A stretch of DNA of 64,000 nt from Euphorbia lathyris (Eukaryota > Streptophyta > Magnoliopsida > Malpighiales > Euphorbiaceae). Below are positions 45,849-55,650 of this stretch, one piece after another. The translations under genes and the position numbers were made by a program. How positions within the stretch are numbered: position 1 is the stretch's first letter; every line of letters starts with the position of its first letter. The stretch lies in NCBI RefSeq assembly GCF_963576675.1, contig NC_088916.1:17770501-17834500 (forward strand). Reading direction: 5' to 3'. The notes beneath the pieces are model-generated. The model ran no database searches and had not been told where the DNA came from. It worked only from the letters and a program-made list of their open reading frames with translations.

Positions 45849-46664
45849 ATGCCTAGACAAAAGACCATTGCTAACAAAGCTAAGGCCACCGAAGTCAATA
45901 GATTACGGGTTCAATATGGAGCACCGTTCGATATTACGACGGAAGCCGAAGGACACAAATATCGCCGATTTTCTAATAGCCAAATAGAGTTCGTCGACAT
46001 GCTTTTTCTTGACACCGACACGGTAAACACACTTTCTTTTACCGAGCGTATTAATGAATTTCTTACCGTTTTTGGTTGGGAACGATTTGCTAGTATGCGT
46101 TTTCCTAGTATTAAATCTCATATTATTGAGTTTTTGGTTACTCTAACCTATGACAAGAAGAAAGGAGTTATCTCTTTTCGGAGTAATGGAGTCCGTTATG
46201 ATGTTGGGTATGCGGCCATGAACCATTGGTTTGGTTTTCCTACTCGGAATTTTTATTCCAAGCCAAAGCCTTTTGATTCACACACGGTTTGGAATACTCT
46301 AACCGGTTTAGATGTTTTTAGTCCAAAGAATACATCTAGTAAGCTACTTAAGGATGATTGTATATTCTTCTTTCACAAGTTTTTATCATTCTCCTTATTT
46401 GGTCGGGTTGAAAGTTCAAAAGTGCTAGTTCGAGATTTGGTTGTGTTAGATGCTATTTTTAAGGGTTTGACAATTGATAGTATTGAGATGATATTTACTA
46501 ATTTAGTTCGAGCTTCCAAGTCCCGCAATAAGCAAGTGCCAATGGGTAATTTAATTACCGGCATTGTTTTGGGTGCTCGAGGTGAATTAGCGGATTATCA
46601 AAATATGCCTCATGTTGGTTTACCTTTCTTGGATCTCACGGCACTCAAAGGGCCAATTTATTGA
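45849..46664 (+). CDS. Athila-type ORF downstream of pol, copy 2
   Basis: This 271-codon ORF has the same landmarks in the same order as copy 1: GWERFASMRF, VISFRSNGV, NHWFGFPTR (about 127), LFGRVES (about 184), RASKSRNK and ITGIVLGARG (about 237). Copy 1 and copy 2 are clearly homologous but strongly diverged. It stops at 46662, just where an acidic frame begins in another phase, so a frameshift may have cut a longer protein. Confidence 0.83.
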   Translation: MPRQKTIANKAKATEVNRLRVQYGAPFDITTEAEGHKYRRFSNSQIEFVDMLFLDTDTVNTLSFTERINEFLTVFGWERFASMRFPSIKSHIIEFLVTLTYDKKKGVISFRSNGVRYDVGYAAMNHWFGFPTRNFYSKPKPFDSHTVWNTLTGLDVFSPKNTSSKLLKDDCIFFFHKFLSFSLFGRVESSKVLVRDLVVLDAIFKGLTIDSIEMIFTNLVRASKSRNKQVPMGNLITGIVLGARGELADYQNMPHVGLPFLDLTALKGPIY

Positions 46665-46669
46665 AGAAA

Positions 46670-47086
46670 ATGGGACCACCCGCTTTTATATCTTATGCGG
46701 ATCGCACAAGACGTGTTTTTGCTACCATGGGTAGTGAAGCCTCGGGTTCTCAAGGTTTAGGTGCCCAAGATGATGATGAGGACGATGAAGAGGAATTTGA
46801 TGAAGAAGAGGAGGAGGAGGAGCATGTTGATGTTAATGCCACCGAGCAAGAAAATGTGGAACCCAATGCAGAAGAACAAGTTGGATGGCAACGTGTTTTG
46901 ACACAACTGAATGAGCATAACCGTCACATGAATTTGCGGTTAGATGAAGTCGTTGCCAACAATGCCGAAATGAGTTCAAGGATCACTACGTTGAGTCGTG
47001 AGCACAAATCTACTCGTCGCCAGTTGCTCTCTTTCTTCCGACGCCAAGGAGTTGAGACTACGCCTTCTCCACCACCTTCGCCTTGA
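46670..47086 (+). pseudogene. Acidic, coiled-coil C-terminal part of the second downstream ORF
   Basis: The frame starting MGPPAFISYADRTRRVF leads into a long Asp/Glu run (about residues 32-60), then a coiled-coil segment (LDEVVANNAEMSSRITTL) and a Pro/Ser-rich end. It follows copy 2 without a gap but in another frame. It is probably the original C-terminus separated by one indel near 46660. Confidence 0.6.
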
Positions 47087-48601
47087 TAGGTTTTATCCTT
47101 TCTATCTTTAACTCATTTCCATTCTTTTTTATGTCTTGTTCAATTTGGTACAATATTTAAAATTATGTTTGATACAATTTTCTTTATTATTATGTTTGAA
47201 TGTTCTCGTACTATATTTTTCATTTCTAATTCGTATGGTTTATTTCGTACTATTTTTCGTGTTTTATCGCTTTTTGCACCAATGAGGACATGGTCCAAAT
47301 TAAGTGTGGAAGGAGATATTTCATATTTATTTTTAATTTTAAGTACGAATGAATGCAACGAACAAGAATGAATGCTATTTATTTTGCATATTGTTATTCA
47401 ATTTTAAGTAAAGTATAATATGCAACATTTTTCAACAACAAATGCAACATTTTTATATAATGTGCAACACTTTTCAAAAATAATAGCAATTTTTCATAAA
47501 CATATAATTTTTGTTAAAGTATATATTTCATATGTTTCAAATAAATTCTACTTTTAAAATAATGCTTAACATATTTTAAGGTTATTATTATTGATAGAAA
47601 TAATATTTCTATACGGGCAATATTTTTACAAATATTTTTACAAATCTCCGATACGATTTTATCAAAAACGTCTCGAGTAAATATATATAAGTAAAATTTC
47701 TTTTAGTTTCAAATCTCTACTTTATATCGTGAATTCATGATAAATATAAATCTTATTTTCAATTTTCAATTAGGTTTATAGGCATAAATCAAACTAACAA
47801 CTTTAGCTTTTTAGCTCGATATGATTTTCGTCTTACATTAAAAACCAATTGAAGTTTTTAAGGAAACTTTAGCCATAATACATGTTGAATTTCAAGTCAT
47901 TATAGGATGAATGTGCTATTTTTCTTTCCCAATTTTATTTTCATGTTAATTAAATCAAGTAGTCGTATTCTTAACTTTTGGCCACGACTGAGACCAACCT
48001 TATCACAATCGAGGTATGAAAGAGAAGAACATTAAGTACCGTTTACTTTTGGCCACGATTGCGACCACCCTTATCACGGTCGAGGTATGAAAGGAAAGTT
48101 AAAAAAATTAAAGCAAAATTAAACGTGTTTAAAGTTTTAAGTAACGATTGCGTCCACCCATGGCATGGTTGGTACCTCTTAAACGAACACGAAAGCAAAT
48201 TAATGCGTATAAAGTTACGATCGAGACCACCCTTATCTTGGGCGTAACTAAGCAAATATATTAAACCTAAGTCCTTAAATCTATATTTGTAATAGTTTAG
48301 GTTTGGGAAAGGAAATTTTGTGCTTAGAAATGTCTTGAGACGAAAGATTCGGAAACATGCGTGCTTACACCGTCCCGAATACTTCAATATAAAAATTGAA
48401 ATACAAGACGAGTAATATATCTCTTTTACACTAGCTAGTTTGATGCTTTGCGTATAAATTTGCCATGAAAAGTTTATCTTTTGCTTTAACTAATTCAAAG
48501 AGGAATATATGGATATATGTTCTATTTTATAAAGAGATTGATTAAAGAATAAATTCAGTGAAATTTTGCTCGGGACTAGCAAAAGCTTAAGTGTGGGAGT
48601 T
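47087..48601 (+). other. Athila 3' noncoding region with four-copy motif and polypurine tract
   Basis: No gene is seen. At about 47982, 48050, 48142 and 48211 a motif recurs, in its fullest form CGATTGCGACCACCC with CTTATCACGGTCGAGG after it, at intervals of about 70-90 bp. The polypurine tract GTGTGGGAGTT (48591-48601) abuts the 3' LTR. Confidence 0.7.
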
Positions 48602-50096
48602 TGTTAAGCCCAAAATATACCTAAAATATCATACATAAATACGTTAAAATTACATTAAAATCATGTTAATTATATTCATTTGGAATACTTTTACGTCTTT
48701 ATTTACTTCTTTGATGCAAGGTACTTAATTATTTGGTTAAATCCAAATAGGAGCGAAAACGGAGCTAAAATGGAGGAAAAACCTAAAAAACGTACCGAGA
48801 ACGCATAACGGCCAGAAGAACGCTCAAGAAGGACGAAAAGCAATCGAGAGACAGGGAAAATTCTCTCTGTCGCGACTGAGATTTTGAGAATCTCAGTCGC
48901 GACCTACGAAAGCCAGCTCGGGAGAAAAACTAAGTTTTCCCTCGTCCCTATACCCCCTGTCGCGACTGAGATTTTCAGACTCTCAGTCGCGACAACGAAC
49001 CATTCTGCACACAAAACACATGTTTTAAATCGGAAAAACGCGTTTGTTCGTTCGGATAAAAGCAACCCTTCACCAGCGGACACGACCCATCATTTACAAC
49101 CCTTCAACAACTATAAATAAGTGATCCATTTCAGAAATCGAGGTTGGAAAAAGTTAGAGAAGAGAGTTATTATGTCGAGTTTCTGATTCAGAAAAGAATC
49201 AGAAAGTTAGATTTCATTTCTGTGTAAACAATCGTGTTGTACATGAATTGTTATTAGATTAGTTATAAACAATATTAGTTTAGTTTTCATTCTGGTAGTA
49301 GACGAGATCAGTCTCTATTCCGAAGATCCAACGAGAAGAATTGACGGCTGAAGCGCATGAGGTTTGACGCACCTACGGAGTTTGAGAGAAAGATTGACAA
49401 CCCGGATCTCAAAGTTTTCGTTGCAATGCTATCCAAGTTTCTACTTCTCTGTTAACTTGTGAAAATTCACATTTCATTAATGATATACTTATTTATTCAA
49501 TAAATTCTTACTGTTGTTATTTTGATATTGTTCTGACAAAATGATTTTCAAAATGATAAATTGGTGTTTTTATTAAAACGTTCTATTCCATCTTATTCAT
49601 ATAAGAACTTTGTTGAACACTTGACAGATTTAGTTTTTATGGATGATATGATCGCTGATCGTGGCTTATCAGACATAAAATACTAGTTTGATTAAGGTAG
49701 CAATCTGCTCCGATCCAGAGAGATTTCTACGGTTCAAAGCCATTTAATTGAATAAATCGCTATATTGTTACATGTCCATAATCTTTACAAAGTTAAAGTT
49801 GCTTTCTTTGCTTTATGAAAATAAGTTTTATACCTTCTATTTATTCCAATTACGGAAGTATCTGTTTTGTGATCAAAATTCCAAAACAGAATTGTTCTCT
49901 AAACTCGATATAATCCTTCTATCTAATCCTAATTTACCAAAACCAATTCCATCAATTAAAAAGTATTTCTTTTATTAAACCTAAACACGTGACTAAACCG
50001 AATTAAATAAAGTTTTAGTTAAAAAGCGTTCCCTGTGGGTTCGATATCTTTGATTACTATAAGCGTATACCGTGCACTTGCGGAAATCGCTCAACA
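48602..50096 (+). repeat. 3' LTR of the Athila-like element
   Basis: This 1495-bp LTR is about 98% identical to the 5' LTR. Its hairpins at 48869-48903 and 48959-48993 are better preserved than in the 5' LTR. The first is a perfect 15-bp stem, GTCGCGACTGAGATT, with a 5-nt loop. Confidence 0.94.
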
Positions 50097-50283
50097 TCGA
50101 CATAACTCCGTTAGACAACTGATCTCAACAAGTGTTATTTCCTGTTGATTTTATTGGATCAAAGGATAACACAATGGATCCGCTAATCAAAGGGTTAAAT
50201 AGAGATCAAGTTGAAAAATCATCGAAAGGAATGGGACTAAAGCCCATGGAGAAGAGGCATTATGTGATGGAAAATCCTACCTA
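50097..50283 (+). pseudogene. copia RNase H C-terminus, after the gypsy insert
   Basis: HNSVRQLIST continues the interrupted RNase H. After one frame change, VDFIGSKDNTMDPLIKGL and KSSKGMGLKPM complete the usual Tork/Angela-type end. 50284-50786 is the noncoding 3' region up to the polypurine tract. Confidence 0.9.
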
Positions 50284-50786
50284 GTTGACTAGAGATCCCA
50301 AGATCTAGGTTCGAAGGGACAACTTAATTGCATAAACCTTGCGCGTTCACTGTAGGGGGTTAAACCCTAGTCCATTCCTAGATGTAAATAGTGACACCAA
50401 CGGAAAAAGGTTAAGTTATATGCTTTTAATGATACATTGTGCGTCAGAAATTCTGAGCAAATAAAATCAGGGTCGCTTCGATGGAGACTAGTGGGGCCTA
50501 GTTATCTTAAACTCTCGCAGAACTAGGCGATGTTCATGACCATAACAAACATAACCATGAGAACCTATACCGGGTTATGTTGGTATCTGTGTGGGGTATA
50601 TCATCGTTTACACAAACATAAGAATAGTTCAAAGCATCGCGTCTACTAGTCAGCCAGTAAAATAAATATACTTTCACAAGGGAAGGTTCAAGGCACATTA
50701 GCTACCTATCCTATGCAGATATCAGTTGTAGAAAGTTATCACCACATCCTAATCATCTCGCTTCCAATTTCATTTATGTGGGGGAT

Positions 50787-51254
50787 TATTGGAAAATTTA
50801 TATATAAATGAAACTAGTATAAATTCCAATAGTCATCCTTGTTCATGAACAGTTGTGTTCGTTCATGATTAGTCGTGTCAGTTCATGAACAGTCTTGTTC
50901 ATTCATGAATAGTCATGTTCATTAGAGAACAGACATGTCCATTCAAGTTCTATATATATACATGATGGAACTGTCAGATTGATATACTTTGAAATATTAT
51001 TCTCTAAAAAATTTCTGCTATCTGTACTTGTTGTTTTGTTCTACTCCGGTGATAGCTATTATACACTCGGTAAGAGTTCGCTTGCGTAATCTGTTGTATC
51101 CTAGGAGACGATTGTCAATAGCGACAACATCTATCTTAAGGAAACTGCTAATACAGGCCTCAGATTTGTCTAAACTTTTTCCTTTTTAATTTATTATTTA
51201 CTCTTCATGTTTCTTTCTGTGTTTATTTGTTTTTGGTTTAATCATTTTCTAACA
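50787..51254 (+). repeat. 3' LTR of the split copia
   Basis: It starts TATTGGAAAAT (the G of TG has become A) after the polypurine tract GTGGGGGAT and ends TTTTCTAACA. It keeps the four TTCATGA words at 20-bp spacing (50843, 50863, 50883, 50903). Confidence 0.92.
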
Positions 51255-51259
51255 ATTTT

Positions 51260-51954
51260 AACGTGTTTTTATGAGCCAATTGAAAAACATGAAAAATAGA
51301 AAGCGTGAAAATCAATCCATCATGGAAGTTAAAATGGAGCGGTTACTCAATGTGGTGGAGAACGTGGATTAGTGGAAAGAAGCTTTAAGTTACCACCAAT
51401 GTCTATAAAATGAAGAAATCACGATTACAACAACCCGACTCATCAATCCAAGACACCCAAGCAAAACTCTAGCAAATTATCTCTAGACTTCAGCATTTAA
51501 TTTTCTTAGTCATTCCATTAGTTTCAATTTTCAAATCCAAAGTTCATTTATCTTTTCCAGCACAATTTTATTTTAATTGTTGTTTCATCATTTTCTGTAA
51601 GGTCGGTATCGTTTTGATAATCGAATCTTTTATGAATTTTCGGTCTTTTTAATTCTTACAATCATTTGTTACGTAGAAGTTAGAAAGCGCGTTCAATTTC
51701 ACTCCATAGTTCGAGAATAATATAATTCTCTGGCACGCCATTAATTTCCCCTGAAAGAGTCAAACACAACTTTAGTCAGTTTTCAATTATATTATAACAT
51801 GTAATTGTAAATGAAGAGTAAAACTAATAATTTATAAAGATTTGAATTAAATTGAAATACTTGAGGAAATATGACTTAGGATGAAATAAAATACTATAAA
51901 TATTTGAATTGAAATACTTGAGGAGATATGAAAAATTTAAAAGTAGCTAACAAT
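51260..51954. other. Noncoding, retroelement-like; no gene seen
   Basis: This is the sequence right of the copia target site. TCTATAAAATG near 51400 followed by CAAGACACCCAAGC resembles an LTR leader, but I cannot define ends. Confidence 0.3.
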
Positions 51955-51961
51955 ATATAAT

Positions 51962-52324
51962 AGGCTTAATACACAAATAACCCTCTGAACTTGTCCAAAT
52001 GTTGCAACTGCCCCCTCCAACTTTCAATTGTAATAACTTACCCCTTAAACTTGTCCAATTGTAAAACATGATCCCAAATTGGGAATTTTTTTACCCGTAC
52101 TTGAAGCAACCGTAAAAACGTTTTCCCGGATTCGTATCACGCCAAAGATCTGATTATCACACTCCACGAGTGTTGCTGTATTTCACGTGTTGCTTCAATT
52201 GCAGTCCATGTCAGCAATTTGGGGTTATATTTTACAATTGGACAAGTTTGAGGGGTTATGTTTTACAATTGGACAAGTTTGAAATATTTGGACAAGTCCA
52301 AGGAGTTATTTATGTATCAGACCT
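51962..52324. mobile_element. 363-bp MITE with long inverted repeats (Mutator-like)
   Basis: The ends are AGGCTTAATACACAAATAAC and the complement of AGGTCTGATACATAAATAAC. The inverted similarity goes on for over 100 bp with repeated AACTTGTCCAATTGTAAAA. The flanks ATATAAT (51955-51961 and 52325-52331) match. Long TIRs suggest a Mutator-like MITE; the 7-bp flank leaves this open. Confidence 0.8.
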
Positions 52325-53599
52325 ATATAATATGAAAAACTTAATGAAATAAATTTTATTAATTACCCCAAATCAGTAATTGCTATGAACCTGTTAATAT
52401 AAATTATGATTCCTATTAAAAAAACCTCAAATTAGTTATTGCTAAAAAAAACCCTAAATTAGTAATTTCTATATTTAAAAGATTTCTTACCAAATAGCAA
52501 TAAAAAAAACAAAATCACAGTAGCACAAGAACACAATAATTCTAATAGACTAATTCCGTTATTTAACATTCAAAATAAATAAATAAGAAAATTACATGAT
52601 AATTCAAGTTTGGATATTATTTTACAGTTATGTAAAGTGTTTTTGGTTTTTTGTCAATAAGCACAAGAAATTCATACTCTTATCAAATAATCAGCTTTTT
52701 ATTTTGCTTTTGTTAAAAAAACAGTTGAGATTAAAATACAGGAAATGCATACTTTTGAGAGATCTGACAAACTAAAAATTAGTTTTACAAATTGTTGAAA
52801 CTTGTATTTATTTATTAAAAAGTGATTATTGTGTAACTATCCCTAAATAAATAGGTTAAGAGATTTTTTACCAAATCAAAGAAAAACCCAAATCACACCA
52901 GCAGGACAAAAGAACACAAACAAGCAGAGAAGGAGGAAGAAAAACGGAGAGAAAAGCTAGAGAAAACAACTCGGAGTCGGAGAAGGAGGAATAAAATAGA
53001 GAGAGTGAGAAAATTGCACAGCCTGTAAAAGTAAAAGAAGCCTAAAAGAATGGTAAATTTGTAAGAGCATCTTTAGTGGTAGATTATAAAGTTTGTAACA
53101 AATTAGGTGTCATGTAGGATTAGTAAGAAACTAGAATGACATACCATTAGGATGAGTTGTTACTTTAAATTTAGTGGGGTTAAAGAAATAATATTAATAA
53201 AACCTGCTGCTGTGATTTTATTTGGTATTTCTTAAATTCTTGGACACTGGGGAGACACCCCACAAAACAGTGTCTAGGGCAAGCCCTGCCACAGACTATC
53301 CTAATACGATGACGAACAACTATTAATTTTTTTTGGACAAAATTATGATTAGCTGTTTTGTTAATATGTAAAATTATTAATATAACATACTTTAAATTAA
53401 TTAAAAAATAAATATGTAAGTATAATTTCAAAATTAATAAAGAAATCTAATAATTGTTAGAACAAGAAGCCTATAATTTGCACAATAGCACAAAAATTAT
53501 TGAAATTGCTTGTTTCTTGATAAAATAATCACTTGAATCTTTCATAAAAATTTGAACATTGAGTCAATATAGTCGAACTCGCAAATTGACTAAAGAATC

Positions 53600-53915
53600 A
53601 GTCGAAACTTGTTTGCTAAAACTTAGTTGATTGTTAATAGCTGTTTAGGTAAATGACAAATAAGGATATAATAAATCATTTATTTGGGGTTAAAGAGTAA
53701 TAATTAAGGGTAAAAATGTCCTTAAAAATGAAGCAATAAGCTAATTGAAAAAACTCCAAAAATGAACTTTTTCAAAATTAGTTTGTTGGACCCAATAAGC
53801 TCTTTCAAACATTTCTTCACCAAAAACCACTATTAAAGGTTTAACTAGTCAAACCTTATAAAGTGGCTCAAACCTCTAATTTTTAGCCCAAAAACTCTTT
53901 AACAAACAGGGTCCA
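53600..53915 (+). mobile_element. MITE, family TGTTTGGCAA
   Basis: It contains TTGTTTGCTAAAACTTAG near the start and AAGCTCTTTCAAAC and ACTAGTCAAACC later, ending TTTAACAAACAGG. It shares its body with the adjacent copy at 53927. Confidence 0.6.
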
Positions 53916-53926
53916 TGTCCTGTTTG

Positions 53927-54330
53927 GCAATTAGCTGTTAGTTGATTACCTTTTTTTGTTATCCATTTGACTAGTTGATTGTGTAAACTTGTTTGGTAAA
54001 AGCTAGCTGATTACTAATAGTTGTTTTTATATTCTTTCAAAAAAATAAAAAAAATAAATAGCTGTTTGTATAAAATGATAAATAAATACATGGTAAAACA
54101 TTTATTTGAGGTTAAATGATAGCAATTAGGGGTAAAAATATCATTCAAAAGAGATGTAACAAAAAACTAATTGAAAAATCTTACAAAACCAGTTTTTTCA
54201 AAATTAGTTTTTAAAACCTAATACAATCACTTTCAAACATCTCTTCACCAAACACTATTGTTAGAAGTTTGAATAGTCAAAACCTTTAAAATAGTTAAAA
54301 AAAAAACTTTTTATCACACGACGCCTTAAT
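53927..54330 (+). mobile_element. MITE, family TGTTTGGCAA, longest copy
   Basis: It starts TGTTTGGCAATTAGCTGTTA and runs through GGTAAAAGCTAGCTGATTAC and TCTCTTCACCAAACAC. The right terminus is degraded (ends in an A-run and TTATCACACG). It stands in tandem with the copy at 53600. Confidence 0.68.
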
Positions 54331-55033
54331 AGGATTCTAAGTGATTGGTTTGTTTTTTGTCTTTTAATTTTAAACATTAATATGAATATAAACGGGTCTA
54401 AATTTTTTAGTATAATCTCTAACATTGTTGTCATTCATATAACTTTTTTCTTTTTGCTTTTTAATTAGACTAACTTAATTTAAAATTTTGAGATTTTAAA
54501 TGATTGTACAGATTTTATTTGGATTGAATGCATTTCTTGAAGCCTTTATTTTAAATATTTATGATTTGTAAAAAAATACCTTACATTAATTTTGGTTACA
54601 AAAACGTAACATTTTTTTTAAAAGAGATTACATTTTTTTTTTGAAAGAAGATGTTATATTATTATTATTTTTTTTTTGAAAAGAAGACGTTACATTATTG
54701 AATCAGCATTTTTAGCAAAATTTGAATAAATTTATATTTTGACGATACTCCCCATTTTTTTATGCCTATTTAGAATATATTTAAATTGTAACCCAAAAAA
54801 GAATATATTTAAATTAAATGCATTAATATTTGTTATTTAGGAATATTAGTGGTTACTTGACTATAAATGCATATACATTCCTGATGATGAGTTGACTACC
54901 ATTCAATTAGTGGTTAGTTGACTATAAATATTCCTGATGATGAGAATTCACTATTTATTTGACGATTGAATTCATTAAGTTTTTCTCAAAATCATTTATC
55001 CATTGATTATCTTCTTCTTCTTCATCGATTGCT

Positions 55034-55449
55034 ATGGATTTTGGGACACGAATTCCTACGGATTCCATTCTCAAAGAAATCAATAATGGCAGCAAAAATA
55101 ATCCGGTATTATCTCCTTTATTTTTTCATATCGCTTTGAATATGTTGGCTTCCGGTTCAATCCGTCGGACTTTATATCAGTTGCTACACTTTCTTCAATC
55201 CGATTCTACTACTCATCTCCATGATCTGTCTTCCTTTTTTATGGAACTTGTTCGGGAAGATTTATTCACTGAATTAGCAATACTTGTACATGTAACTGCA
55301 CTCTACTTTAAAGGAACATGGCTTCAAAAGTTTAATCCTTCAGATACTACAGAGAAAGGTTTTCATCTCCTTAATGGACAAACTGTTAGAGTTCCGTTCA
55401 TGGAGAGCTCGAATAGTTACCACTTATATGGATCGTTTGACTGTTTTTT
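55034..55449 (+). pseudogene. Serpin N-terminal part, internally deleted
   Basis: The frame starts MDFGTRIPTDSILKEI and has NPVLSPLFFHIALNMLASGS, HVTALYFKGTW, GFHLLNGQTVRVPFM and YGSFDCF. These are plant serpin landmarks; serpins trap proteases by a conformational change. Between MELVREDLFTE and ILVHVTALYFKGTW roughly 70 residues usual for the family are missing. The gene is cut by a copia element at 55450. The C-terminal part resumes at 60311. Confidence 0.85.
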
Positions 55450-55574
55450 CCTAAAAGGCATCTTTGTATGTATATAAATATCTCTATGTTGAGCTGTTAA
55501 TGGCAAGGAATGAAATTCCATTTCTTCACATTTATTTCTTCACATTTCTAGGTTAAATTCCTCCAACTTTATGA
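55450..55574 (+). repeat. Truncated 5' LTR
   Basis: These 125 bp are identical to the end of the 3' LTR and include TATATAAATA (about 55471-55480), the probable TATA box. The CCTAAAA at the junction could be microhomology with serpin sequence. Confidence 0.8.
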
Positions 55575-55586
55575 TGGTATCAGAGC
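55575..55586 (+). other. Primer-binding site (initiator tRNA-Met)
   Basis: TGGTATCAGAGC directly follows the 5' LTR remnant, the standard copia primer site. Confidence 0.93.
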
Positions 55587-55650
55587 TTTTACTCACTGAT
55601 TAAATTTTGTTTTTCTTCTTCTCAAATCTCACGAATACCCAAAACCCACC

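Larger units (their letters stand above)
36678..50096 (+). mobile_element. Athila-like Ty3/gypsy element, 13.4 kb
   Basis: The element has two LTRs of about 1.5 kb (TGTTAAGCCC to CTCAACA), a tRNA-Asp-type PBS, gag-protease, pol, ORFs downstream of pol and a polypurine tract. It interrupts the copia RNase H. Target flanks are TCGAA (36673-36677) and TCGAC (50097-50101), 4 of 5 identical. The LTRs differ at roughly 28 positions plus one 9-bp indel by hand count (about 2%). Coding genes carry several in-frame stops. Confidence 0.95.
34239..51254 (+). mobile_element. Ty1/copia element (Tork/Angela-like), split by an Athila-like gypsy
   Basis: LTRs of 466 and 468 bp are flanked by the target duplication ATTTT (34234-34238 and 51255-51259). 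Without the 13.4-kb gypsy insert it measures only about 3.6 kb. gag, protease and integrase are missing (34705-35161 holds only noncoding sequence). RT and RNase H remain, split by the gypsy at 36678. By hand count about 22 of 466 LTR positions differ (near 5%). Confidence 0.94.

Noticed and set aside
48043..48387. 114-codon minus-strand frame in the Athila 3' region
   Set aside because: Overlaps the four-copy noncoding motif and has no known domain.
55450..55574. Serpin intron (GT donor near 55464 and CTAG acceptor near 55551)
   Set aside because: The stretch is identical to the end of the 3' LTR, contains a TATA box and lies directly before a primer-binding site, so it is LTR sequence. Without an intact serpin for comparison I cannot exclude that part of it is genic.
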